From: Clostridia bacterium | GTDB taxonomy: Bacteria > Bacillota > Clostridia > Oscillospirales > CAG-382 | DNA length: 11,091 bases | Assembly (NCBI GenBank): GCA_017613815.1 | Contig: JAGADB010000158.1 | Location: forward strand, 1-11,091 | Direction of reading: 5' to 3' | Shown here: positions 1 to 6,620 of the stretch, one piece after another | How positions within the stretch are numbered: the first letter of the stretch is position 1 | Layout: each line of letters opens with the position of its first letter | Position numbers and translations under genes: made by a program | Notes under the pieces: model-generated | What the model saw: the letters and a program-made list of their open reading frames with translations, nothing else | Database searches by the model: none | Told to the model about the DNA's origin: nothing

Positions 1-12
1 AAAGCACTTTTG

Positions 13-60
13 GTTCTTTTCCTGCGAGGGAAAAGAACGTAAAAACGTTCTCTCTTTTTT
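13..60 (+). terminator. Hairpin cluster with T-run, possible terminator of an upstream gene
   Basis: Two overlapping inverted repeats are visible. The first has 10-bp arms at 13-22 and 29-38 with a 6-base loop. The second has 6-bp arms GAACGT (35-40) and ACGTTC (45-50) around AAAA, and is followed by a T-rich run ending in six Ts (51-60). The two stems share bases 35-38, so they cannot form together. The second stem plus T-run has the form of a weak intrinsic terminator for a gene lying left of the window. The first palindrome resembles the one at 137-166 in plan, so part of this may be a dispersed palindromic repeat instead of a dedicated terminator. Confidence 0.45.
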
Positions 61-136
61 GCGATGAAAATATCATTTGTGCTGTTTGTTTGCACTGAAT
101 ATAGGCTATATCATAATAAGGTTTCCGCTCTCTTTG

Positions 137-166
137 GTTACTTTCTCTCTCGTGAGAGAAAGTAAC
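137..166. repeat. Perfect 13-bp inverted repeat, possible dispersed palindromic element
   Basis: The arms at 137-149 and 154-166 are perfect reverse complements of 13 bases around a 4-base TCGT loop. The + strand downstream is A-rich and not T-rich, so this does not read as a + strand terminator; on the - strand the T-run lies before the stem and not after it. Like the palindrome at 13-38 it begins with TTTGGTT followed by a pyrimidine-rich arm. I infer a palindromic extragenic repeat. Membership in a genome-wide family cannot be shown from this window. Confidence 0.5.
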
Positions 167-196
167 AGAGAAAAAACAAAAAAACAAAAATTTCCC

Positions 197-225
197 TTGA
201 CAAACGGGAAATAATAATATATAAT
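197..225 (+). promoter_or_regulatory. SigA-type promoter for the ylxM-ffh-rpsP-khpA operon
   Basis: There is a perfect -35 box TTGACA at 197-202, a 17-bp spacer and a perfect -10 box TATAAT at 220-225. Transcription would start near 231-232, giving a leader of about 35 nt before the ylxM GTG. The spacer begins with AACGGGAAA (203-211), also found at the same offset in the rpmE promoter. TTTCCC at 191-196 and GGGAAA at 206-211 form a small inverted repeat with the -35 box between them, which could be an operator, but this is speculation. Confidence 0.85.
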
Positions 226-266
226 ATAGAGGCTGTAAACAAAAAGACTTTACAGAGAAGGCAGCG

Positions 267-605
267 GTGAAGAGGATGGCGCTCGACAAGATAAGATTAT
301 CCATGCTATATGATTTTTACGGTCAGCTTATAAGTGAAAAGCAGCGTGAAGCTATTGAGATGTACGTAAACGAGGACTATTCTTTATCCGAAGTTGCGGA
401 GAACATAGGGATATCGCGGCAAGGGGTAAGGGAGCAGATAAAGCACGCCGAAAGTTTTCTTGAAAAGTGTGAAGAGAGCTTAAGACTTCTCGAGAGGACG
501 AAAAACATATCAAGTTATCTTAACAAGCTTGAGGAATCCGTAAAAAATGACGGAAAAGCAGTAAAAATAATAAAAGAGATACGCAAAAACATCACTTTTG
601 ACTGA
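267..605 (+). CDS. ylxM: YlxM-type SRP-associated helix-turn-helix protein
   Basis: This 112-aa protein matches the YlxM/p13 family (about 110 aa in Bacillus), usually encoded directly before ffh and linked with the signal recognition particle. The N-terminal stretch LYDFYGQLISEKQREAIEMY (residues 14-33) is the family signature. It is followed by a sigma-70 region 4-like helix-turn-helix at about residues 38-60 (SLSEVAENIGISRQGV). The C-terminal third is charged and helical. I chose the GTG at 267 because AGAAGG at 256-261 sits 5 bases before it. An in-frame ATG at 276 (residue 4) is possible, but its SD spacing is poor. The stop is 14 bases before ffh, in the same operon. In other bacteria it has been reported to modulate SRP; a direct role here is inferred from family and context. 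Confidence 0.9.
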   Translation: MKRMALDKIRLSMLYDFYGQLISEKQREAIEMYVNEDYSLSEVAENIGISRQGVREQIKHAESFLEKCEESLRLLERTKNISSYLNKLEESVKNDGKAVKIIKEIRKNITFD

Positions 606-619
606 AAAAAAGGAGAAAA

Positions 620-1984
620 ATGTTTCAAAGTCTGACGGAAAGACTGTCAAACGCCTTGAAGTCTTTCAGAAACAAAGGAAAATTAACCGAAGCGGACGTA
701 AAAGAGGGCATGAGGGAGATAAAGCTTGCCTTACTTGAAGCGGACGTAAACTATAAAGTCGTAAAGGAATTCATAAACACGGCAACCGAAAGGGCGGTCG
801 GCAGCGAAGTGCTCGAGAGCCTTGTGCCGTCCCAGCAGATAGTCAAAATAGTAAACGAAGAGCTTATAAAACTCATGGGCGAGGAGAACAAGAAGCTGAC
901 GATATCGTCAAAGCCGCCCACCGTCGTTATGATGGCAGGTCTTCAGGGTGCGGGCAAGACGACTCACACGGGAAAACTCGCGCTCATGTTCAAAAAGCAG
1001 GGCAAGAGGCCGCTGCTTGCGGCGTGCGACGTATACAGACCCGCGGCGATAAAGCAGCTGCAGGTCGTAGGGGAGAGCATCGGCGTTCCGGTTTATGCGG
1101 ACGAAGACGAAAAAAATCCCGTAAAAATCGCGAAAGCGGCGCTCGAGCATGCAAAAGAGCACGGAAACGACATGCTTTTTATTGACACGGCGGGCAGACT
1201 TCATATAGACGAAGAGCTTATGACGGAGCTTCAGAACATAAAAGAAGCGGTAAACCCGACGGAGATACTTTTCGTAATCGACGCCATGACGGGACAGGAC
1301 GCGGTAAACGCGGCGCAGGCGTTCAACGAGAAGCTTGACGTAACGGGAATCGTGCTTACAAAGCTTGACGGCGACACGCGCGGCGGAGCCGCGCTGTCTG
1401 CGAGATACGTTACGGGAAAGCCGATAAAATTCATCGGCACGGGCGAAAAGATGGACAACATCGAGCCGTTTTACCCTGACAGAATTGCGTCGAGGATACT
1501 CGGCATGGGCGACGTGCTTTCGCTCATAGAGAAGGCGCAGCAGGCGATAGACGACAAAAAGGCGGCCGAGCTTGAAAAGAAGATGCGCGAGCAGACGTTT
1601 ACGCTTACCGACTACCTCGAACAGTTCGACGGACTGCGCAATATGGGACCGCTCGACCAGCTTCTCGGAATGATGCCGGGAATAGATAAAAAAGCGCTGC
1701 AGAACGTAAATATAGACGAGCGGCAGATAGACCGCATGAAAGCGATAATACTCTCCATGACGCCGGAAGAGCGTGAAAACCCCGACATAATAAACTCGTC
1801 GCGGAAAAAGAGGATAGCGAACGGCTGCGGAATGCAGGTTGAGGACGTAAACAAGCTTCTCAAACAGTTTGAGAACACCAAAAAGATGATGAAGCAGTTC
1901 TCGTCGGGCAATTTGGGCCCCTTCGGCGGCAAAATGATGACAAAGCACTTTAACAAAAACAAAAAGAAAAAGAAGAGAAAATAA
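620..1984 (+). CDS. ffh: Signal recognition particle GTPase Ffh (SRP54)
   Basis: This 454-aa protein is full length for bacterial Ffh. It binds the signal sequences of nascent membrane and secreted proteins and, with the SRP RNA and FtsY, delivers ribosomes to the membrane. An N-terminal four-helix bundle is followed by the G domain: P-loop GLQGAGKTT at 107-115, DTAGR at 189-193, TKLDGD at 247-252 and a GTGE closing motif. The methionine-rich M domain follows, with LLGMMPGID and the RNA-binding helix SSRKKRIANGCGMQVEDV starting at about residue 393. The tail is almost pure Lys/Arg/Asn (NKNKKKKKRK). AAGGAG lies 5 bases before the ATG. The 65-base gap to rpsP holds no terminator with a T-run, so the two are probably co-transcribed. 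No SRP RNA gene was seen in the window. Confidence 0.98.
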   Translation: MFQSLTERLSNALKSFRNKGKLTEADVKEGMREIKLALLEADVNYKVVKEFINTATERAVGSEVLESLVPSQQIVKIVNEELIKLMGEENKKLTISSKPPTVVMMAGLQGAGKTTHTGKLALMFKKQGKRPLLAACDVYRPAAIKQLQVVGESIGVPVYADEDEKNPVKIAKAALEHAKEHGNDMLFIDTAGRLHIDEELMTELQNIKEAVNPTEILFVIDAMTGQDAVNAAQAFNEKLDVTGIVLTKLDGDTRGGAALSARYVTGKPIKFIGTGEKMDNIEPFYPDRIASRILGMGDVLSLIEKAQQAIDDKKAAELEKKMREQTFTLTDYLEQFDGLRNMGPLDQLLGMMPGIDKKALQNVNIDERQIDRMKAIILSMTPEERENPDIINSSRKKRIANGCGMQVEDVNKLLKQFENTKKMMKQFSSGNLGPFGGKMMTKHFNKNKKKKKRK

Positions 1985-1994
1985 GGTATAATTT

Positions 1995-2010
1995 TGCTTG
2001 AAAACAAGCA
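1995..2010 (+). other. Small intercistronic hairpin between ffh and rpsP
   Basis: The arms TGCTTG (1995-2000) and CAAGCA (2005-2010) flank an AAAA loop. The following sequence is A/T mixed and has no T-run, so it is not a convincing terminator. It may mark an RNA processing or stabilising point between ffh and the ribosomal gene, or be chance. Confidence 0.3.
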
Positions 2011-2049
2011 GTTATAATAAAAAAACATATAAATTCGGAGGAAAACAAA

Positions 2050-2292
2050 ATGGCAGTAAAAATCAGACTTAAGAGAATGGGCGCAAAGAAGGCGCCGTTT
2101 TACAGAGTAGTAGTTGCGGACTCGCGTTTCCCGAGAGACGGACGTTTCATCGAAGAAATCGGATACGTAAATCCCCTGACGGACCCCGCGACTGTCGAAG
2201 TTGACGGCGAAAAGGCAAAGAAGTGGATTGAAAACGGCGCGCAGCCGACAGACACCGTAAAGGCGCTTCTTAAGAAAAAAGGCATTCTTTAA
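2050..2292 (+). CDS. rpsP: 30S ribosomal protein S16
   Basis: This 80-aa protein starts MAVKIRLKRMGAKKAPFYRV and continues VVADSRFPRDGRFIEEIGYVNP, the diagnostic S16 sequence. S16 binds 16S rRNA early in small-subunit assembly. The length is at the short end of the family (E. coli 82 aa, Bacillus about 90 aa), with only a short tail after the conserved core. GGAGG at 2037-2041 lies 8 bases before the ATG. It sits between ffh and khpA as in Bacillus and many Clostridia. Confidence 0.98.
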   Translation: MAVKIRLKRMGAKKAPFYRVVVADSRFPRDGRFIEEIGYVNPLTDPATVEVDGEKAKKWIENGAQPTDTVKALLKKKGIL

Positions 2293-2342
2293 TAAGTTGT
2301 CTTAAAGGAAAAACAGGGCAACGGTTAAGGAGGGCTTTGCTA

Positions 2343-2585
2343 ATGAAAGAACTACTTGCGGACCTTGCAAAATCGATTGTCAATTATCCCGAAAAGGTTG
2401 TCGTTACCGAGAGAAACGAGGACGATACCATAATTCTGGACTTAAAGGTTGACGAAAGCGATCTCGGCAAGGTAATAGGCAAACAAGGCAGAATCGCCAA
2501 AGCAATCAGAACGCTCATAAGAGCGGTTGCAAACAAGGAGAATAAACGCGTGGTCGTTTATATTCTCGACAAATACGACGAATAA
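2343..2585 (+). CDS. khpA: KH-domain RNA-binding protein KhpA (YlqC)
   Basis: This 80-aa single-KH-domain protein is nearly the whole length of the KhpA family (about 75-81 aa). The opening MKELLADLAKSIVNYPEKV is typical, and the RNA-binding GxxG loop is VIGKQGR at about residues 44-50, followed by the KH helix IAKAIRTLIRA. In other Firmicutes KhpA pairs with KhpB (Jag/EloR) and acts in sRNA/mRNA binding and cell elongation; the partner gene is not in this window. The start is the ATG at 2343, with AAGGAGG at 2327-2333 giving a 9-base gap. A TTG two codons upstream (2337) is only 3 bases from the SD and is less likely. It is the last gene of the operon, followed by a strong terminator. Confidence 0.93.
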   Translation: MKELLADLAKSIVNYPEKVVVTERNEDDTIILDLKVDESDLGKVIGKQGRIAKAIRTLIRAVANKENKRVVVYILDKYDE

Positions 2586-2586
2586 G

Positions 2587-2622
2587 AAAAATATGAGGAA
2601 AGCACGCTTTCCTCATATTTTT
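2587..2622. terminator. Bidirectional intrinsic terminator between khpA and spoIIE
   Basis: The 16-bp perfect inverted repeat has arms at 2587-2602 and 2607-2622 around a CACG loop. The outer pairs are A-run/T-run, so each strand shows a GC-containing stem followed by Ts. It begins just after the khpA stop and ends 5 bases before the spoIIE stop on the other strand, so it can terminate both convergent units. Confidence 0.9.
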
Positions 2623-2627
2623 TGCGC

Positions 2628-5012
2628 TTATGCAGCTTTTATTTTTATCACCGCGACCGACAGGTCGTCTTTTTTTACGCATATTTCCTTTGATTTTTCT
2701 AAAATTGTTTTTGCAAGACCCGCGGGGTCGTGCGACGCGTCGACGTGAATGAGGTTTGAAAGAAAACTCATATCGTCGGAACTCTGGATAACGCCGTCGG
2801 ACATCATTATTATCACGTCTCCGCACTCGACGTCGAAACGCGTGGATTCGGCGGTGAACGACGGAATTATGCCGACGGGTGGCGTCGACGAAAATATGCG
2901 GTACAGTTTTCCTTCGCGGAGAACGTATGTGGGTGCGGCGCCGGCCTTTATGAAACTGCATTTTCCGGTCAGCAGATCCGCTTCGAAAAAGTCCACCGTC
3001 GAGAAGCTCTCGTTTTCATCGTTCTGCGAGATGAGCGCGTTGTTTAAAAGCTCGAGAACTATGGATTTTTCGGCACGCGTATCAATCATTCTCTCTAAAA
3101 AAACCGAACACAGCCGCGACGACAGCGCCGCCTCTCTGCCGCTTCCCATGCCGTCGCATATAAACGCGTAAAAGTAGCCGTTTTCGCCCGAAATGAAGTT
3201 CACCGTGTCGCCGTTTATCCCGTCTTTTTCTTTCGGCTCGCTCGAAAGCGCGTATTCAACGCTTATTACCGGCGCACGCTCAAACGTAAGTATTACGTCC
3301 GCGTTATCGGACAGGTCGAAGCTCGGAAAAGTCGCCATATAACCGCATTTTGCAAATACGTAGTTTTTGAATTCCTCGGAATTGAAGGGAAACTTGTCCA
3401 CGTTTATGCCCGAAATGCGGGCGGTTCTGCGCCGCTTTGACGAAACGCATACGCCGGAATAATCTATCTGCGCGTCCTTGAGCGCCTGAATTATTTTCGC
3501 TTCCGAAACGGCGTCGCGCTCTGTTTCCGAAAGCTCCTTCTGATTTGCGTCGAGTATAAGCCGCGCCATGCCGGCGTATTGGGAGGCGATAAGCGAGGAG
3601 CCGCCGCATTTAAGCGCCTTTGCGCAGAGCTTTTTGTATTCGGAATTGATCTCGTCGCATATCGCGTCAAGCCGTATGCACTTGTCTTTCATATGGTTTC
3701 CGAAATCGTCTTCGCCGCACGGCTTTTGCGCGAGAACGGAGAAAAGCCCGTTTTTGAGCTCAAAAAAGTCGGTCTTCTTCTTGGCGTAGCACATCTCCCC
3801 GAGCGCGCATTTGGAGCAGACGTCGGAAAAAGACTTGTCTATTATGAGATTTACCGCCGAAAACGACGGGTATTTCTGCTTTTCGGCAAGCTTCGCAAAC
3901 ACGTCGGAAAGCGAAAACATCGCGTCCGACAGCTTTTTGTGGTATACGCTTCCGTTTGCCTCCTCTTTAACCGTTACCTTCTTTTTAAGCGTAGGATATA
4001 GCTTTATTTGGTCGGGCAGAAACGCGTAAACGGGGAAGAAAAGCACGCAGGAGCATATAACCGAGGGAATGAGCGAAAGCGCCGAGGAAAGCCCGAAGGA
4101 ATAGGTCTGACAAACCAAAAACGCAAGCGCAAAAGAGGCAAGAGACGCAAAAAGACTTTTCGAAAAGACGAATCCGCATATTATTCCCGAAACTCCGAGG
4201 GACGCGCTGAGCGCGGGATTTGAGCACGCAAGCCCGCAGATAAGCCCTGCAACCGCCGAATACATAAATCCGTTTCCGGCGGCAAACACAAGCGTAATAA
4301 GCGCGGAAATCACGAGCTGAACGTCAAACCCGAGAAAATATATTCCCGAAAAAGACGAGACGAAGGCGAATAGTACCGCATAAACGCAGACCGTCTTTAC
4401 GCTGCGCCTGCTTTTTGAAAAGAGTTCTTTTGACAAAACCACCGAGAAAAAATAAGTAAAGGAGCAGGCGATGAGCGTCATTGAGAGAACCGCGGCGTAG
4501 GCGTAAAAGGAAGCTTCAAATTCCGAAAGAATGCGGATAATTCCCGCCGAAACGCTTGCAAACGCGCATTCGGCTATTCTCGCTTTGACGGAATCGTCGA
4601 ATTTCGAGTCGGTAAACGCCTTTCGCGCGGCATATATGAACAGGTAAACGATTACAAACGGAAGCTGCATTCTGTCGTAGGTAATGCAGGCGGCGCATGC
4701 GCCCGCGAGCGCGAGCAGCGCGTATCTGTTTTCGGACACCGAGCAAAGCAGCGCAATTCCGAACGGGTACGCCATAAGCGGAAAACGCGCGATTGAGAGG
4801 AAAAACGAAAAGACCGCAAAAAGCGCGTATTTAACGTAATCAAGGCAGATTTTCGAGTCAAAATTCCTCTTTGAAGCAAATAAAGCGAGCCTTGTCTTGA
4901 AATTTGATAAAAGAGGACGGATTTTCCGGCTTAAATCGGAAAAGCGTAAGGCGGCAAGGCGGAAAAACGGCTTTTTATTTTCTCCGTTCTTTGGCTGATT
5001 TACGTTTTGCAT
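2628..5012 (-). CDS. spoIIE: Stage II sporulation protein E (membrane-bound PP2C phosphatase)
   Basis: This 794-aa protein (B. subtilis SpoIIE 827 aa) dephosphorylates the anti-anti-sigma factor SpoIIAA at the asymmetric division septum and so releases SigF in the forespore. About ten hydrophobic segments lie between residues 60 and 325. A regulatory middle region follows, with a cysteine cluster CSKCALGEMC (C399, C402, C408). The C-terminal PP2C-type phosphatase domain has NGDTVNF, ICDGMGSG (D620), MMSDGV (D739) and KKDDLSV (D782/D783), matching the metal-binding aspartates of the family. I chose the ATG at 5012 because AAAGGAAG precedes it at proper distance. A GTG eight codons upstream is possible but has no good SD. 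The gene stands alone, convergent to khpA and divergent from rpmE. Its presence implies an endospore former. Confidence 0.95.
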   Translation of the reverse strand: MQNVNQPKNGENKKPFFRLAALRFSDLSRKIRPLLSNFKTRLALFASKRNFDSKICLDYVKYALFAVFSFFLSIARFPLMAYPFGIALLCSVSENRYALLALAGACAACITYDRMQLPFVIVYLFIYAARKAFTDSKFDDSVKARIAECAFASVSAGIIRILSEFEASFYAYAAVLSMTLIACSFTYFFSVVLSKELFSKSRRSVKTVCVYAVLFAFVSSFSGIYFLGFDVQLVISALITLVFAAGNGFMYSAVAGLICGLACSNPALSASLGVSGIICGFVFSKSLFASLASFALAFLVCQTYSFGLSSALSLIPSVICSCVLFFPVYAFLPDQIKLYPTLKKKVTVKEEANGSVYHKKLSDAMFSLSDVFAKLAEKQKYPSFSAVNLIIDKSFSDVCSKCALGEMCYAKKKTDFFELKNGLFSVLAQKPCGEDDFGNHMKDKCIRLDAICDEINSEYKKLCAKALKCGGSSLIASQYAGMARLILDANQKELSETERDAVSEAKIIQALKDAQIDYSGVCVSSKRRRTARISGINVDKFPFNSEEFKNYVFAKCGYMATFPSFDLSDNADVILTFERAPVISVEYALSSEPKEKDGINGDTVNFISGENGYFYAFICDGMGSGREAALSSRLCSVFLERMIDTRAEKSIVLELLNNALISQNDENESFSTVDFFEADLLTGKCSFIKAGAAPTYVLREGKLYRIFSSTPPVGIIPSFTAESTRFDVECGDVIIMMSDGVIQSSDDMSFLSNLIHVDASHDPAGLAKTILEKSKEICVKKDDLSVAVIKIKAA

Positions 5013-5077
5013 GATAAACTTCCTTTCTTTTTGCACTTGAAAAAATCATAATTATCCGATTTTTTTCAGTTTATCAT
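5011..5077. repeat. 10-bp inverted repeat in the spoIIE upstream region
   Basis: ATGATAAACT at 5011-5020 is the exact reverse complement of AGTTTATCAT at 5068-5077, with 47 bases between them. On the spoIIE strand the downstream arm covers the gap between SD and start codon plus the first two bases of the ATG. The upstream arm contains TATGAT, a possible -10. It could be an operator pair, an RNA stem hiding the spoIIE start, or chance in AT-rich DNA. Confidence 0.4.
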
Positions 5078-5154
5078 AAAGAAAAAGCAAAAAGAGTCGA
5101 AAGAGGAAACAAAATATCGTTCACAAAATGTTTTCAAAATAATAAAAATATCTC

Positions 5155-5183
5155 TTGCAAAACGGGAAAGTATGTGTTATAAT
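5155..5183 (+). promoter_or_regulatory. SigA-type extended -10 promoter for rpmE
   Basis: The -35 box is TTGCAA at 5155-5160, the spacer is 17 bp, and the -10 box TATAAT at 5178-5183 is preceded by TGT, an extended -10. Transcription would begin near 5189-5191, giving a leader of about 35 nt. AACGGGAAA fills the first 9 bases of the spacer (5161-5169), exactly as in the ylxM promoter. Confidence 0.82.
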
Positions 5184-5225
5184 AAACACTGCTAACTATA
5201 TGATGAAGGAATAGGAGTGAGACAA

Positions 5226-5426
5226 ATGCAGGAAGGAATCCATCCGAAGTACGTTGAAGCGACAGTTAAATGTGCATGCGGTGAAACGTTCAAGACACGT
5301 TCGACAAAAGAAGAACTGCGTGTTGATATATGCTCGAAATGCCATCCGTTCTTGACAGGCAAACAGAAAGTTGTAGATTCAGGCGGACGCGTTGATAAGT
5401 TCAAAAAGAAATTCAATCTTGACTGA
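5226..5426 (+). CDS. rpmE: 50S ribosomal protein L31, zinc-binding (C+) type
   Basis: This 66-aa protein has the same length as B. subtilis RpmE and follows it closely: MQEGIHPKY at the start, VKCACGETF and ICSKCHPFLTGKQK in the middle, GRVDKFKKKF at the end. Cysteines C16, C18, C36 and C39 form the zinc site of C+ L31 proteins, so this is the zinc-dependent form that links ribosomes to zinc storage. No zinc-free paralogue is in the window. The ATG at 5226 lies 8 bases after AGGAG (5213-5217). A GTG at 5217 overlaps that SD and is rejected. The unit has its own promoter and terminator. Confidence 0.97.
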   Translation: MQEGIHPKYVEATVKCACGETFKTRSTKEELRVDICSKCHPFLTGKQKVVDSGGRVDKFKKKFNLD

Positions 5427-5428
5427 AA

Positions 5429-5453
5429 AAAAGACGGACATTGTCCGTCTTTT
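5429..5453 (+). terminator. Intrinsic terminator after rpmE
   Basis: An 11-bp stem has arms at 5429-5439 and 5443-5453, closing on a 3-base ATT loop. The core is GACGGAC/GTCCGTC and the 3' side ends in TTTT. It begins 2 bases after the rpmE stop and ends 24 bases before the next start codon, so the phosphoesterase is either expressed by read-through or from a promoter I did not recognise. Confidence 0.88.
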
Positions 5454-5477
5454 ATTCTTGATTAAAACGGAGGAAAT

Positions 5478-6581
5478 ATGAAATTCATACATTGCGCCGA
5501 CCTTCACCTCGACTCGCCGTTTACGCTTTCCTCGTATTCCGAGGCGGGCAAGAGAAGGGCGGAGCTGAGAAATGATTTTTCGGCTCTCGTTTCGTATGCG
5601 AAATCGGAAAAATGCGGACTTTTTATAATCGCGGGCGACCTTTTTGACGACGCCTATATAACGAAAGACACGTCGGAAATGCTGATAAAAGAAATATCGT
5701 CGTTTCCCGAGTGCCGCTTTGTAATCACGCCCGGAAACCACGACCCGTACCGCGCAAATTCACCGTATTATTATCTGGAATTTCCCGAAAACACGCATAT
5801 TTTCAAGAGCGGGGAAATCGAATACGTAGAGTATCCCGAAATAAACACGAGGGTTTACGGATACGCGTTCACGTCGGAATATATGACAAAATCGCCGCTT
5901 TCGGGCTTTCGCGCAAAGGAAGACGGCATGATAAATATTCTTGTTGCGCACGGGGATATGCTGTCTCCGCTTTCGAGCTACTGCCCGATAACCGAAAACG
6001 AAATAAAGTCGAGCGGCATGGATTACGTCGCGCTCGGACATATTCATAAGGCGACGGAGGTAAAGTACGCGGGAAAGACCGCTTACGCCTACTGCGGCTG
6101 CATAGAGGGCAGGGGCTTTGACGAAACGGGCTATAAAGGCGCGTTTGCAGGCGAGGTAACCAAAGAAAGCTTAGATATAAAAATGGTAAAATTCAGCAAA
6201 AAACGTTACGAAATCGCAAAATGCGACGTTACGGGCGCAAACGATTTCAAGGACGCCGAGCGCATAATTTCTTCCGCCTGCGCTTCTTACGGAAGCGATA
6301 CGGCGTTAAGGGTTGTTCTCGAAGGGGTAACGTCCGACGGCTTTTCGCTTTCCGACGAAGAAATAAGGCTTATTCTGCCAAAGCCGTACTACGTCGAATT
6401 AAGGGACAACACGCTTCCGCTGCTGAACGCCGAATATCTCGAAAAAGACAACACCATAACCGGCGCGTTTTACCGCAAACTGCTCCCGAAAATAAAGAGC
6501 GGAGACGAAAAAGAAAGGGAAAATGCGATTCTCGCACTGAAATACGGATTAAAAGCGCTGGGCGGCAGAGAAATCGACTGA
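5478..6581 (+). CDS. YhaO/SbcD-type metallophosphoesterase, putative DNA repair exonuclease
   Basis: This 367-aa protein has the calcineurin-like metal site of the SbcD/Mre11/YhaO nucleases in order: DLHLDSP (D8, H10), GDLFDD (G53-D54), GNHD (86-89), VAHGD (H158) and GHIH (187-190). It opens MKFIHCADLHLDSPF, typical of YhaO. It is slightly shorter than B. subtilis YhaO (about 400 aa) and has the usual alpha/beta capping C-terminus. These enzymes cut DNA ends with Mn2+, normally with an SMC-like ATPase (SbcC or YhaN). That partner would be expected just downstream, but the gene is followed by a terminator and an aconitase. GGAGG at 5469-5473 precedes the ATG. The exact substrate is unknown; nuclease activity is inferred from the family. 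Confidence 0.88.
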   Translation: MKFIHCADLHLDSPFTLSSYSEAGKRRAELRNDFSALVSYAKSEKCGLFIIAGDLFDDAYITKDTSEMLIKEISSFPECRFVITPGNHDPYRANSPYYYLEFPENTHIFKSGEIEYVEYPEINTRVYGYAFTSEYMTKSPLSGFRAKEDGMINILVAHGDMLSPLSSYCPITENEIKSSGMDYVALGHIHKATEVKYAGKTAYAYCGCIEGRGFDETGYKGAFAGEVTKESLDIKMVKFSKKRYEIAKCDVTGANDFKDAERIISSACASYGSDTALRVVLEGVTSDGFSLSDEEIRLILPKPYYVELRDNTLPLLNAEYLEKDNTITGAFYRKLLPKIKSGDEKERENAILALKYGLKALGGREID

Positions 6582-6587
6582 AAAAAC

Positions 6588-6620
6588 CGCGTTTGTTATT
6601 GACATAACAGACGCGATTTT
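6588..6620 (+). terminator. Terminator-like palindrome after the phosphoesterase, overlapping the next promoter
   Basis: The 12-bp stem has arms at 6588-6599 and 6604-6615 with one G-T pair and a TGAC loop, followed by ATTTT. An A-run (6581-6586) precedes it, so it is roughly symmetric. It starts 6 bases after the phosphoesterase stop. The loop and its edges spell TTGACA, the -35 box of the aconitase promoter. Confidence 0.75.

Noticed and set aside
137..166. Perfect hairpin as an intrinsic terminator
   Set aside because: No T-run follows the stem on either strand; on the - strand the T-rich stretch is before the stem.
1..266. A 4.5S/SRP RNA or other stable RNA gene next to ylxM-ffh
   Set aside because: No conserved SRP RNA apical sequence was seen; the region is AT-rich with short separate hairpins.
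908..1948. A 346-codon open frame on the - strand opposite ffh
   Set aside because: Composition is that of an antisense shadow (many RRRV, YVL and HH stretches). No SD or promoter was recognised and the ffh frame is unambiguous.
1986..2018. TATAAT sequences before rpsP as an internal promoter
   Set aside because: No -35 box stands at 16-18 bp from either; the stretch is simply AT-rich.
6221..6607. A + strand frame of 128 codons overlapping the phosphoesterase end
   Set aside because: Extremely Arg-rich out-of-frame reading of the real gene, ending inside the terminator palindrome.
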